DNA from: Amphibalanus amphitrite | Lineage: Eukaryota > Arthropoda > Thecostraca > Balanomorpha > Balanidae | Direction of reading: 5' to 3' | DNA length: 64,000 nt | Assembly (NCBI RefSeq): GCF_019059575.1 | Contig: NW_024881532.1 | Span: 62,001-126,000 of the forward strand | Part shown: positions 1-24,858 of the stretch, piece by piece | Layout of the letters: each line of letters begins with the position of its first letter | How positions within the stretch are numbered: position 1 is the stretch's first letter | The notes under the pieces: model-generated | The model's database searches: none | Told to the model about the DNA's origin: nothing | The model's input: only the letters and a program-made list of their open reading frames with translations | Translations under genes and position numbers: made by a program

Positions 1-489
1 GGATAATATCGATTTAATTAAGCATAATCGGTAATGCATAGTTAGTTAGTGCCTCAAAATTTGTACCTGTTTAGATTTGGCTAGAATGTGACTTCCAGTA
101 TGCAACAAAAGTCCCGCTTTCATCCTTACTTTTGGTAGACAGTTATACACTTCTAATTGCTTCCAGACTGGGTAGCTTGAGTGCTCACAAACATTACCGT
201 ATTTGAAGTTGTGTGTTATCGGAGTTTTTTTTTCAATTACCTCGGATATCTTGGCGGTATTGTCAAAGGGATAAGGAGCCCGTCACACCAGATTTCCTAG
301 CAATCTATCTTCCACGCTCGCTTTCCACAAGGGTCCATCCGCGTGCCATAGCTCGACGGCACCTGACTCTGCACGCAGTCTCAGTTCGTGGCTGGTGTCT
401 CTAATGCCGGCCGGGTGGGCGGTGGAGCGTGACCATCAACCGGGCCGTGACGGGACGCGCGCACACCGCGCACTGCGACCGCGCCCGGG
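1..489. other. gene-free left edge
   Basis: No convincing coding exon, RNA gene or repeat boundary is visible. The open frames are short, in AT-rich sequence up to about 290 and in a GC-rich patch at about 400-500, and match nothing I recognise. Confidence 0.5.
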
Positions 490-2330
490 CGGGCCATGTG
501 TCCCGCGTACGGGGCATTCCACGTCAAATCGAACAAAAATCGGCTGTTTTGCACCTTACCATCAGCGATTTCAGTATAAATTTGTGAGCGAGTTCATGTG
601 TGGCCCCGGACATTACATTGATGTTTTTTGCACATTCTGACCACAGGTCTTCTAAATATAGGGCATCAAATTTTTACAAAATGTTGCATCTTTATATTTT
701 TGAACGACCATAACTTTGGTTGTACTTGTTTGATTTGAATGAAATAAACCTTACTGTTTAGGTAATTTCTTAAGCATTTGTTTAGAATTGCACCTACTTA
801 AATATATGACCTTGAAATTTGCTTAACTCTGTTCTTAAGCACAAATATTGAAATAGCAAAAAACACGTCACCTTCGATTTGGCTCATTTTCATATATTTT
901 ATTGCCTACCATATTCTTAACAACCTGTGAAAAAATTAGAGTGGGCCATTCATAAGTTTTGAAGAAAATTGCACATATGCAAACGTATGTTAGCACGCGC
1001 AGTGGAGGGGGAAGAACGAATTTCGCCCACCCCTCCTGTTTTTCGCCAATATCTCATAAGATTAATGCGAAATTAATTATGGCTACCTGTCAAGAATTGA
1101 ATTGGACATCTCATCGTGCAAGCAATAAGAAAATCGGTTCACAACTGTTCTAGTAATAGCGGTGTAAAGTGAACATCCTGTCGCCGCAGCAATTCGCGGC
1201 GACTCGCCAGCCGGCGCCGACCGCTACGCGCCGCCTGAATTTAAGACTGTGCCGGGACGGAACGGAATGGTTCCGTTTTTACATCGCGCTCCCTACCGCT
1301 GATTACGTTCGATTCGCGTCAAATTTTGTGAGAAGACTAAGAAATGTACAGGCAAGCTTATGGTGAAAGAATTTTGAAAATCGGTTGGTAAACAATTGAA
1401 ATATGAACGTGTAAACACAAAATTGTGATTGCTGCGTTTCCCGCATCGGCCGAGCCCGCCTCAGCCGGCGACATGTTACTCTTAGCAGGCCTCTAAGTGC
1501 CATATTTATTAATGGATTAACTAGAAATTCTCCATACATACTAAAAAAATGTATGTTCTTTCGTATAGTGAAGATCAAAAGACGTGAAGATATCGTTGCG
1601 TGATAATGTTTTCGTTGAATTTACTTCATGATGCATTTCCACACGGCTCAAAATTCACCGCAAAATACCGTTTGCCTGAGACACTTTTACTATGGAACGT
1701 GAATGCTTGACTACGATGACTATGCATTTCCATTCTCGCAGAGTTTGGGATATCACTAATCAGCAATAATTCATTTCAGAAAGTGTACACAAGCAAGCAT
1801 GTCTTGACTCTGTCTTTCAAGGTCACGCGCGGTTGCGTGATGTTGATGCATGAAAACGGCGTTTGCCGCGAAAGTTATGAATGGCCCACTCCAATTTTTT
1901 CACAGATGGTTAGGAACATTGTGACGGACATAATATGTAAAAATTACCCAAATCGAAGGTGACGTGTTTTTTGCTACTTGAATTTTTCTGTTTTAATTCA
2001 AGGTCAAATGCATTTCAAGGTCACTTCAATTTTGTTTTATAATCAAAAATCAAAGCCTTATCAATTGCCTATAAGACCCTGTTAATATCATTTTGATACC
2101 GGAAAAGGAACCAGAGTTATAGCCATTTAAAAAATTGATGTGTGGCATTTTTCGCTATATTCGATGACCTATATCTCAGCGATACGTTATCAAATTTCGA
2201 AAATATTATACGTAACTCAGTTTTGAACCATGCCCAGTCTGCCTACAAATTTTCAGAAAAATCGAAGGGGATGACGGATTTCGGTGTTTGATTTGACGTG
2301 GAATGCCCCATATGGAATGCCACGGTACGG
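490..2330. repeat. large inverted-repeat element, unclassified
   Basis: Two inverted arm pairs are visible. The outer pair is 505-535 (contains GGGGCATTCCACGTCAAAT) and its reverse complement near 2,288-2,312. The inner pair is about 853-958 (AAAACACGTCACCTTCGATT and the gtgggccattcataa block) and its reverse complement at 1,874-1,985. The middle has no coding capacity. This resembles a non-autonomous foldback or TIR DNA element of about 1.8 kb. I could not identify exact ends or a target duplication, so the boundaries are approximate. Confidence 0.5.
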
Positions 2331-4011
2331 TCCCGGGGACCCCACGCACCGCGCCCGGGCCGTGGCGTGTCATCCGTCCGTTATTTTCCGTCCATCCGTG
2401 TTCCTGTTTTTTTTTTTGTCCGTGCTTATGTTGTATGTGTTGTTGTCCGATATGTTGCGAGCTCCGTGTCCCGTGCCAGCGTGCTCGTGCAGTTTCCCGT
2501 GAAGGCTCCCCACGCTCATGTTGCATATTTTTTACCTATTCCATTTTCGTTCCCTTGTTGCGGCCCGTTCATGTTTTCCACACCCGTGCCGTGGCTGCGT
2601 ATAATTCGTGACGTCAATCCGCTTTATGTCTCCGTGCATATCTCGTCGCTGTTCATTCTGTGTAGTGCATCCGTGAAGCCCGTGTCGCTAATCCAAAAGC
2701 TTATCTCCGTGTACAGGGACCCGCAGTTGCTTCTGTACACATATATTACCGATTTAGAATTGCGCTATTATTTGCTAAGTGCTGGCCATTGGAGAAAGGA
2801 AATGTAGTGCAAAGTATGGAGGAATAACACATGTTTGCTCCTAGGACGTATGTTTTGTATAATTCCTCTTACCGCAACAGATATTCTTCCAAAACTACAA
2901 TCGTGCTATTTTCCCGCGCCGGTTGCCTCCCCAGAGCCCGTCCTTGGTATCGCCTATAGCTTCCGTTCCCGCTACGTGAATGAAAGTCACGTGACTACTA
3001 CAGGTTTGCGCTCAGTACTAACACACCTAGCCCGAGGGCCGGTCCGTAGCGGGGAGGGGTAGAGCGCCAGAGCTCCAGCGCAGTGGAGGTGGTGGTGGCC
3101 CGTATCATAAAGAGGCAACCGTAAGCAGAACTACAATTGCCGCAGTATAAGATTATGATCAAGTTTTCTTTAGATGTATTGATTGACAAGAACGTGCAAT
3201 GCTTATCCGATATAATAAAACGGTGTCCAAGGCCTTGGAAGAACTAAAAAACATATTCAGCAACGTATAAATTTCTGATACAGGCCATGACCTTTCACCT
3301 TGCCTCCGGGGAGGACCGCTCAGGAAGCCACATACCGAACGAATCGAGGCCTCGCAGCGCGGCGGCAGAGGAGGTGGATAAACCATCGCCAGATCTTTCG
3401 GTTACTTATGTTGAAGAAGGGAGGGAGTTGAAGGTGGAGGGTGCAGAGGGCTGTTTTCAACCCACTCACCAATCTTTTCCTTATTAACTTATAGCTTACC
3501 GAAAAATGCAACACAATGGTGGCCGTCACGAGATGTAGCGAAGAGTGCCTCAGCCACACCGGTTTTGAGTAAACTTTAAGCATTGGAATTCAGGCGAGTG
3601 ATCCTGAAGCATTATTTTATTTTTGTCGTGCATAAGCTGTGATGACGTGGTTCAAGTTAATTGCGAAGAAACGGTTTTAGTTTCAGATCATTTATGAGGC
3701 TAGTCGCGCCAAATAGTATACGTTTGTTGCAAAATGTCAAATAGAATGTTGACGTGCTATGCAGATGATGGAATTTATTTGACACAAGAAGTCAAAAAGT
3801 GGCATCGTTAGTCATCCTGCATACCTATAAATCGATTCGTCACCTTGGTTCGAGCTCAATAGTTCTTTTCGCGGATGATCGGTTTCGTTTTCTTTTTTTT
3901 TTTGGGGGGGGGGGACAGATTATGAGCCAGTAACCACCCTCCCCAGTCCCCCAAACAACAATTGTTGACAAATACTGTGATGGCCTAAAAAATGCCCTCA
4001 ATTATGTTACG
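2331..4011. other. gene-free interval
   Basis: No gene is recognised. Near 2,713-2,741 there is a 27-bp stretch (AGGGACCCGCAGTTGC followed by ttctgtacac) that recurs inverted at 8,712-8,740. Around 3,890-3,915 there is a poly-T followed by a poly-G run. Confidence 0.4.
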
Positions 4012-4885
4012 TAGGGGAAAATGAGGTAAGTTGAGCCGCTTTTTGTTTTTCGTAAGCTACAGGCTAACTTACTGATCATTTTTCTGCGTTTACGGGTTGG
4101 ACGGACAGAGTGGTGATTTGCGCATGTAATGGTGGCAAGAAATGTTTCATACCGCTTATTTTTGTACTGAAAAGGCTACGTCAAAAATCATCTTGCACGT
4201 TGCTCATCTTACCCCATGGGTGGGGTAAGTTGAGACACGTCGTGGGGAAAGTTGAGCATGGATAGAAAAGCGAACCTTTTCTTTTCGCGGGCGCGGCGAA
4301 GAGTGGGCTCTTTTATTTACTCCATGGCATAGATACTTATGGCAAAGTTTTTTTCCTCCATCAAAAAGTGACTGTTTTAAGCCTTCCAATAGCTCGTCAA
4401 GTTTTCTATCACGGAAGAAATCATTTTATCCTTCAGATAATCTGCAAATCACTTACAACTTGTGTAATCAACAAAGAAAAACAATTTCCTACCATTTTTA
4501 TTCAGCAGAAACAAGCGCAGCTCAGTTTGGTTTTCGACAGCGGAGACAACAATGGCTTACCCGGCTCATTTTCCCCAGGTGAAAATGGCTCATCTTGCCC
4601 TACCCGTGGCCATTTTCGATTAATGACACCCGCTAAGGAAAATAACCATGCACCGCAGATAACAACCATCTCATTTTCTCATTTAAAGGCAAAACATGTC
4701 TTAGTTATCAGGGGCGATACCACATGTTACCGGGTGCTGAGCGTGAGAACGTTGCCGTCTCACGTGAAAGACTGCAGCATCGTAAGCGAACGGCACGGAA
4801 GCTCAAGTCAATTAGCGCCATAGGAGCTGAGAAACATTGGGTGGCTAAACTTGCCCCTTGGCTCATCTTACCTCACTCTCCCCTA
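4012..4885. mobile_element. 870-bp TIR element with TA duplication
   Basis: The left terminus at 4,014 reads GGGGAAAATGAGGTAAGTTG. The right terminus, read inward on the other strand from 4,883, is GGGGAGAGTGAGGTAAGATG. The termini match at 21 of the first 24 positions. Both are flanked outside by TA (4,012-4,013 and 4,884-4,885), as expected for a Tc1/mariner-type insertion. Related GGGTAAGTTGAG motifs recur inside, at 4,221-4,258. There is no transposase ORF, so this is a non-autonomous MITE. Confidence 0.65.
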
Positions 4886-5308
4886 TTTGGGGCTCTCAAC
4901 TTTGATTTGTCAAAGTTTTTTGTCTGTTCATTATAAAAGATGTCAAATTTGCCGTATCATTAAACTTTTATTGAGTTTGTATTTCACACTTACCTAAAAT
5001 GAACAATTTTGTCACTGGCTTCTTTTATTAATGGAATTGGATGGTCGCATGAATTAACGAATGAATAGCTCCATTTGAGCATCAGCTGAAATCAATCCTA
5101 AAATTTAATCTACCAGTCTGCAACGAAAAGGTTTAAAAACCAGTGCAAGTTAGGTGCAGTTTCTAATCTATGCCGTTTTTTATTAAGTGTCTCATAGCTC
5201 CTTAATCTTGAGCCGCTTCTCTTACGATGCATTTTATGTGGTGCTTACATTGTTCAAGAAGTTATAGTATTCGAGCTCGTTGGTCTTAAAAACTGCTATC
5301 GAAGTAAG

Positions 5309-6480
5309 TTAACCCGCGCCCCGTAGGGCTATCGGCGGACCCTACCACCCGTAGGGGGGGGGGGCCGTTTCGCCCCCCCCTAAGATCTCGGAAAGTTACC
5401 GGCCGATTTTCAAAATTCAAACGGCGTTTGATAGCCCTACCCGGGAACTACCTTGTGACCAAATTTCATTGACCTAGGTCAAACCGATGACGTCACAGGT
5501 CAGGTCAAAGGTCAGATTTTCACCGTTCACAGGCAATTCAAGAAATGTGCTGTGAAATCGAGTAAATTGGTAATTTATTGAAAACCATCGATGGTATATT
5601 GTTCGTCAAACACATACTTTGCTATCTGAGGTCACTGATACCAGGTCAGGTCACAGCGAGGTCAGGTCACCGGGGGTCACAATATGAATGTGTCGTGTGA
5701 TACATGTTTTATGGTCCATTTTACATGACAAATGCGATTATGTGGGTTAGGCAGCCTTTGGGGCCAGCCTAGGTCACGTTTTGGTGAAGGTCAGGTCAAG
5801 GTCAGGTCAAATTAGGTCAAATTTCAAAGTTGATATTTTTGCATAAAATGGGTATCCATTCGATGCAGCTCGTCACGGGGAGTCTAATGGTGGTCTTTGT
5901 TTTGCTCTACGAGTTCTAGAATTGCCAAAAATTGAGTTTGAAAATTTGACGTCATCATTTTTGAACAGTTTTTTCGCTATAACTTGGCCAAAAAACGAGG
6001 TATCGATCTGAAATTTGGTATGTAGATAGAAGACGGTAGGTACTATCACATATATTCCGGTTTTTCGAAACTCAAAAAACTTTTTGGATTTTTTGGCTAA
6101 TATATCCAAAAAAATGCTTTTTTGATTTTTGGGGATCAAAACTCAAAAATTTCAAAAATCCGAGATAGCAGTTTTGTAGCCCTGTCACTTCTACACATTT
6201 TATGTGTTGATCATTTTTCTGTATCTTCAAAGCTGTAGGCCTGACAGGTCTTCTCGCGAAGATCTTTTTTCGGTCGAAAATGACAGAACATGACGTCACT
6301 CTGACGTCATTTGTGGCCAACCTATCACAGCCTCTGGAAAAATTTTTGGTCACAATGTGTAAAATTGATGCCCGGAGGGGTCCTGAAACTTTAGTGGCGA
6401 TATCTCCAGCCGTTTAGGAGATATCGACCGAAAAGGACAGGGGGGGCCGTTTCGGCCCCCCCCTACGGGGCGCGGGCTAA
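5309..6480. mobile_element. TTAA-flanked CCCGCGCC element, copy 1
   Basis: TTAA at 5,309-5,312 precedes CCCGCGCCCCGTAGGG. The right end at 6,476 is the reverse complement (CCCTACGGGGCGCGGG), followed by CTAA, a one-base decayed TTAA. Length is 1,164 bp. Poly-G stems (GGGGGGGCCGTTTCGCCCCC type) sit near each end. The left end has an extra terminal segment that partly duplicates the subterminal sequence. The interior is rich in AGGTCA/TGACCT half-sites and has no transposase. TTAA duplication and CCC termini are piggyBac-like, but this assignment is inference. Confidence 0.65.
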
Positions 6481-7530
6481 AGTGCTTCGGGCTTCGGCAC
6501 TTAAAAACCAATCGATATTTAACCCTCACCCACTTATGCATGTCTTTTCAGCGTCTTACATGTAGCGGAGGGGCGTAGAAACCCTCAGCCATTCGGCCCT
6601 TGATAAAAATAGCCAGAGCTTCGCTGAAAAATAAAAAAGAGCGAGCTGCTCGTGACGAGAGAAATCCGATGATTTGAGGGTCCTGGTCATCGCTGACGAG
6701 AGAAAGCCAATTATTTTTATGTCCTGGTCAATGCTGAGATCCTAGGTTACTGGTTGACCTCCCAGATCAGGTTAATAACCCAAAAGCACGGAAAATTGGG
6801 TCCCGCTAGAATTTCTACAAGTGAAGTTTGCTGGGACTTGGCTTGTTTCTGACTCCGAATTTGCACTTGCTTTGATCAAAGATGATGTATCAAAGCATTT
6901 GGGGTAGGACGGGTCACGCCAGATCACCCATTAGGCGTTCTGCCGGCTATCCATAGAATGTTAACCACCACTTACAGCCTTGCAACATATTGTATAGGCA
7001 CTGTAACTGATACCTAAGTATGCCTAGTTTTCAAATGCTAAAATGAGTGCTAAATTTCAAACCAACACTTCCTAAAAACCACAGTAAAAAGGTGTAAATT
7101 TAAGGAAGTTAACCGAAATCATTTCAAGTAAATGACCTTAACCTGAGTTTCACGTGACCTTGGCACCCACAACAATCAATGAGACAAACATTAGATAGTA
7201 TATTTCACATGTTGTCACGTTGCTAATCACGAAACGACTATGGAAACACACAGAAGATGTGCGCTGACTTTCAATTCAAATTGCTATTCTGGCCTGACAT
7301 GATCTTGAGAAAAATAATCACAGGTTAAAGGTAATTTGGTTCAGAGATTTAAAATTATCATACAAGATGGAAAAATGATAAGGGCTATTTAATTTTCCGG
7401 GAAGTTGTAAAATTGATTAACTCCAGGGCACCAAAGAATCGTCGCAATCCTTCGCTTTGCCGCGAAATATTGGTGAAAAACAGGGGGCGCGGTCTACTTA
7501 CCTCTACTTATATGTGTGGTGAGGGCTAAT
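6481..7530. other. gene-free interval
   Basis: AT-rich sequence with no recognisable exon or structured repeat. Confidence 0.4.
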
Positions 7531-7599
7531 ATTCATTTTATCTGTGTTGATGAATATGCAACAATTTCTACATGAACTGAGACCAGTCCATAAGAGTAT

Positions 7600-7980
7600 G
7601 TTTTTCTCACGAACAATGACAATATAAAAACAATGCGAATAAAACCAAACGTTTCGGACAACAACGTGCCTTCGTCAGTGGAGAAAAATAAGTGTATAGG
7701 TTTAACATCGATGAGAACTATATGCGGCACCGTCTCGGTCTGGCCAGCCGGGTTGCCGATAGAATACACAAATGTTTATAAGCTTCCGTGATGTGCTTAA
7801 AAGACTGCTGAAGATATATCTTTAAAAAAATAATGATAACTACTTCATCGATTTTAGCGAAAGAAAACATGTATGCCTAAATACTTAATTCTTGCCACTG
7901 ACGGAGGCACTTTTTTGTGCGAAACGTCTGGTTTTATTCGTATTGTTATTGTATTGTCATTCCCTGTGAGAAAAAAGGAT
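7600..7980. repeat. inverted pair with hammerhead-like core
   Basis: About 85 bp are repeated in opposite orientation: 7,885-7,975 on + and 7,603-7,690 on -. Each contains CTGACGR, a potential short stem-loop (GCAC-T6-GTGC in the + copy), then GAAACG and TTTTATTCG. The order CUGANGA, stem II, GAAA resembles a type I hammerhead ribozyme, a class reported in Penelope-like retroelements. In the + copy the second A of CUGANGA is G, and stem I does not pair well, so a functional ribozyme is unlikely here. Confidence 0.4.
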
Positions 7981-10206
7981 AACTCTTCAGTTAGTAACCA
8001 TAATAGCGAAACGGCTCAATGTAACACAATTCACTGTGTATACGAAACCTATAATTGTCCCTAAAAATAATCCTATTTCCTACAACTTTTAAAAACATAC
8101 AGCCTATACAGCTTAGGCATACATTTTTTTTTCTGCATTAAGATAATATTCATTTATCTCCACAGAATATGGTAAATTAGTGTTGCTGAAGTTCGCTTTC
8201 GAAGCGTCTCATCCAAGCATTCCACAGCTCTCGTGCCATTTTGGATCACGGAACATGGCTGGGCGCAGGACAGGCCGTCTGCGAGCTTGGACGGACCACG
8301 TGACCACCTCCTCCCCTCCCCCTCACTCCCGTCCCCTTCCCCAGCAGGGCGTCCGATCTAACCGCGCCCCAGGCAGTCGGCTCGGTCCGACCCTCCCCTG
8401 TCGAGCCACGGCCGCCTGAGTTTGTGCCGAGTGCAAAACTGGAGCAGTAACTAGCGCCGGAACTAGTAGTCAGCACGACCATCGTCAGATGGCAGGAGTA
8501 AATGGAATAAGCGGTTCCAGGTTTCAGAAGGAATGGGGCAGGAAAAAGCGCTGAAAACAATGTTTTGCTGATATAGGCATAAAAAGTTCACTGAATTAGG
8601 AGAGCAGCACATCAGTTTAAAGCCCTTCAGATGGTGGTTTTAATAAGCACACAATCATTTCCCAATTCGCCTCCAACGGTGTCACAGGCAAAGAATACGC
8701 TGAAATACTAGTGTGTACAGAAGCAACTGCGGGTCCCTGTACCAATTGCTGTCAATCCGTGCCGTGTTTCCGTGTAGACCATACCTTACCGCTGATCCAT
8801 GCAGCGTCCCCGTGTGTTGGTCCCCTCTCCCCTGCCGTGGCTGGTCGCCCAGGAAGCACTGTCCGGCCGTGCCGTGGAATTGCCGGCCGGCTTGATGCGG
8901 ACCGCGGGAGAGGAAGTGGGGAGGGGATTTCCTCACGTGCGCTGGGGAGCGATCTGACGGAGCGATAGGACGTCCTTCTTGTCCGCTGCGAAATGGGGAT
9001 CGAATCTCTGGGAGACCTTTAGGCTCTAAGCCAGGTGGCTTCTGACATGTTACCGAGAATTTGTGTCACTTCTTGACTAGCTCCGAGCTCGGGTGTATTC
9101 ACGCCACGATGCGAAGAGATAGCAGCCAAACGAAGGTCGAAAACGTGCATTTTCTGTTTGATGTTACTCCGCAAACAGTAGCATGAATTGGTTTTATGCC
9201 TATTTGTGCGCGCACTCAGGCACGTCTAGCGCGTTTTTTTTTTTTTTGCGCCGCTTGGTACGCTGTTTCCCGACCGAGTTTCGACCGAGTTTTCCAAGAA
9301 ACTTAATGCAATTTTCCAGTTACGCCTAGTTCAGTCGCCTTACATTCAACACACCTGAGTTCGCCAGATCTGACCGGAACCATTACAGACTCGCACGATG
9401 CTTACAACTCTGCAGCAAGGCGCAGTGGTTCAGTTCCAGCGGGATTGCAATTTCCCGAAAATCACCCCGCTCCCAAAGTGATATTTGCCGAGAGAAAACA
9501 CTGTGACGTGTGCCGTGTGTACGCTGGGCTGATCTACGATTCACCGTACCGCCCAGCTCCTCTATTAGCCCCAGGGGCGTTGGTAGGATTTATACGGGCG
9601 CGCTATGCGGCGCCTCCCTGTTGTATGACACGACTCGGCGAGCGCGTCCTTGCGGCGCTCTGGCCGTGACCTGACACCGGCGGCCGTGGCTGTGTGTGTG
9701 CGATTCCGGCGTCATGCGGGCCGACCGGCGCTGGTGGGGAATCAGGGATTGGTGCTGATGGTGTTCTAGGCTTAGCGTTGGTGCAGGGGATGGAATTCGT
9801 ACTGGTAGCGCAATGGACTCGTTACTGGTACTGTTTGATCGGAGATCTGCACGCGGTCCGCGGATTTCTGCTCTCTGCGTTTGTCTATATCCCTCGCCAT
9901 TTCGGCAATCGTTAAAAAGCGTTTGGTTTTCGATTCTGGAGAATACCAGGCACTCCCGTGCCTTTTCTTCTCTTCTCGTTTTTTTTTTTCGGTCTTCCGG
10001 TGCGTGGTGCTGTGCACTTGAGACTTCGTCACTTTGGACTATGTATGATATTCGACACTCATGGCTCAAATATCTCATCTGACACTCGTCGCTTGGCGAT
10101 TCGGCCTCAAGGCTCGATGACGGGTCGGCTGGGGGACCGGGGGTCGCCGAGCGGGCCCGTCGCCGTGAGCGTGCCTTCCGGTCATTATGAAGTACCGCCG
10201 GGCGTC

Positions 10207-10275
10207 AGAGAGTGGGCGTGGTCACTGATGACGAGGGGCGTGGTCAGTGATGACGAGGGGCGTGGTCAGTGATGA
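10207..10275. repeat. 22-bp tandem repeat, about 3 copies
   Basis: The unit GCGTGGTCAGTGATGACGAG plus GG is repeated about three times with one or two changes. It contains TGATGACG-like motifs. It lies in the gene-free interval upstream of ASAP. Confidence 0.75.
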
Positions 10276-10689
10276 CAGGTCGGCCGGGACACCGGAGGAG
10301 TCGAGGGGAGAGGCGGGGATCCACGAGACACGATGTCAGTGTGCCACCGGATGAATCGCGTGCTAAAGCACTAGCAAACCCAAAAATCGGCGTCAATATG
10401 GGCGGTTTCTAATTCCGGTGAACAAGTCGAGTGCTGCTGGAAATTTAAAGATACCTAGGACGAAGACGAAACTAACGTCCCACCTTAACACTTCGGCTGC
10501 TTCTTACAAAATCGCTTCAATGTTTACAATGTAACATTAGTTACTCAGGAGGTGGACAGAGGCAGAGCTTACTTTCCCTGATGTGTCATGTAATCCATTT
10601 TCGTTTCATTTCTCTTGTTATCATCCATGCACCGCACTTCCATTCGTCCTTCACGGCCACTCGCGGCTCGTAGGAAGCCTGTCGGTCTG

Positions 10690-10880
10690 CTCGGCTACCG
10701 ATCGTGCGATCGATCCGCCCGGCCGGCCACCGCGGCCGGCCCGTGAGCCGCCCGGCCGGCCGCCTTCGTGACCGGCCTCCGTGACGGCCGGCCGTGACGC
10801 GCCCCGGAGCGTGACGGCACACGCCCGCCGTCACGCGCGCGCGCGGCGCCGCCCCTCAGCGCTCATCGCTGACAGGGTGG
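10690..10880. promoter_or_regulatory. CpG-rich block, possible promoter
   Basis: This is a dense run of CCGGCCGG, GTGACGG and CGCGCGCG motifs, far richer in G+C and CpG than its flanks and about 450 bp upstream of the first visible ASAP exon. No TATA box or start codon can be assigned. The promoter role is inference. Confidence 0.25.
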
Positions 10881-11334
10881 TTACGGCGGCGGGCTTCAGA
10901 CTGTTTGATGAAAGCTTTGTTAGACGATGTTTAGCGAGTTAAATTGAAAAAATGAGCACAAATTAAGCGCGCTTAGCTGAGTGGACAATGGACATCGTGA
11001 TAAACTGTATAGATGCTCTTTTGTTACGATCTACATGTAATGGCCAGTACCAAAGAAATCTGAGCCATGTTTCAATGATGCACTACTACTGATGGCAGCC
11101 CTAACCATCATCTGCCTGAAGTCAAGTATGGGTACGGTCGCCAGGCTTAAGTCACGCCCCGGAATGTGACTGCGTGTGACGGATACCGATCTCCTCCGTC
11201 CTGTTAACCTCACCCTGAAACACCCAGTTCAGATATCGATTAACGACGTTTGTGTGGCTTCTGTAATTGACACCCTATTACAAACCCTTGACACAAGCCC
11301 TTGACACCCTGTGACATCGCCTCCCCTTCGGCAG

Positions 11335-23561
<12,227 letters not shown>

Positions 23562-24823
23562 CCCAGGGAGATCCCGGCCGGCGCCGGCACGCACGGCCGC
23601 CGGCGCGTGGCGCTGGCCGCCGCCCGCGAGCGGCTCCGACGCGCCAGTCTGCGAGACGCGCCCTATTTGTAGTGGCGCGGTGGGCGGTCGGCGGGTCCGG
23701 CTGTCTGCGGGCACTGGCCGGCTGTCTGACCAGCGGCTGATCTACGTGTCCTGTGTGACCGACCCGGCCGTGGGTCACTGGACGTCCCCAGCAGCCGCGC
23801 GCCAGCCGAGCAGCCGCCCGAGTTGTTACGATGCGATTATGATATTTCCACAGTCTCGGCCGCGCGTCCGGTGTGACTGGGACCTGTTTGTACCTTTGGC
23901 TGGCCGTGCGCGGGCGAGCGCTGATGTCTGTATCCCTCCAGTTCCTGCTGTATTTCTGTGTACGTGTGAGCCGGCCGCGTATCGGCGGCGAGGGACGGGA
24001 CACCACGCCCCCTCCTCTGCCCGTTTTTCATCGTGTTATGTCTGCATATTCTGTGTCGGCGTGCCACGCCTGACTCTGTCTGCCCACCCTGCCTCAGCCG
24101 TGCGCCGACCGCTCGCCCGCATTGCCAGCCCAGTGTTTCATGTGCATGCTTATTTATTCTTACACGGCCGTCGGGCGGGTGATCACACCGCCCGCCGACG
24201 GCTGATTTACGCGTCCATCGGCTTTACGCTGCCGGGTGGCACCGATGTTTGCGCCGGTCCGCTGCGTCGGGCCGCGCTGATCTGAATGTAGAAATATAGA
24301 TAAGACGGCTGACGGGCCGACGTCCCGCTGCCAGCCGCGCGAAGCGTCCATATTACAAACTTACCCTCCGATGGACAAATAGGTCGTTGGGCTCGAGTGG
24401 CCCGCATGCAAGCGGGCATAGACCCAATCGTACGGCTAATTGTGGCTCGATGTATGCGATTTATTGTGCGGGATCGCGAGTGTCGACGTCGCCAGTCTTG
24501 TCTTTGTTACTTTTGCTGCTGCGAGCCTGTGTGGTGCGGCGCATGAAATTCCAGATACTGTGCGAGTCGGCGTGTTTAAGTCAAGACATAATATAGTATC
24601 GAGGTCCGACGTCTTTTATTTTGTGATCTCTCGTTCATACGCCCGGGCGGAGTGGGTGTGCTGTCACCGACACTGTACGTCCTACACGTCACCCAGGTGT
24701 CAGCCGGCAGGCCCGGTTCGCCGAGCATGAATGAATGGCTGAATGCACTTTAAATTCAATATAACAGCAAACTGGGCGCTGTTCGGCAGCCGGCTATTTT
24801 GTGTGCAGGGTATGACGCATTCC

Positions 24824-24858
24824 GCGAGCCGACGTCACGGGCGATGACGTCGGCTCGC
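24824..24858. promoter_or_regulatory. perfect 14-bp inverted repeat containing CRE-like sites
   Basis: GCGAGCCGACGTCA, a 7-bp spacer, then its exact reverse complement TGACGTCGGCTCGC. Each arm carries a CRE-like core (GACGTCA). It could be a dimeric bZIP site or a hairpin. It lies about 2.6 kb upstream of the CDC123 start. Function is inferred only from the motif. Confidence 0.4.

Larger units (their letters stand above)
7981..11334. other. gene-free interval upstream of the first visible ASAP exon
   Basis: No exon is recognised. Contents include the 27-bp inverted match at 8,712-8,740, a poly-T at 9,234-9,246, a 22-bp tandem repeat at 10,207-10,275 and a CpG-dense GC-rich block at about 10,690-10,880. 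The missing ASAP N-terminal exon or exons (roughly 60 residues expected) could lie here or beyond the left edge; I did not find them. Confidence 0.4.

Noticed and set aside
9590..10272. Overlapping open frames on both strands at 9.6-10.3 kb
   Set aside because: No motifs, no splice logic linking to ASAP, and compositional bias explains the openness.
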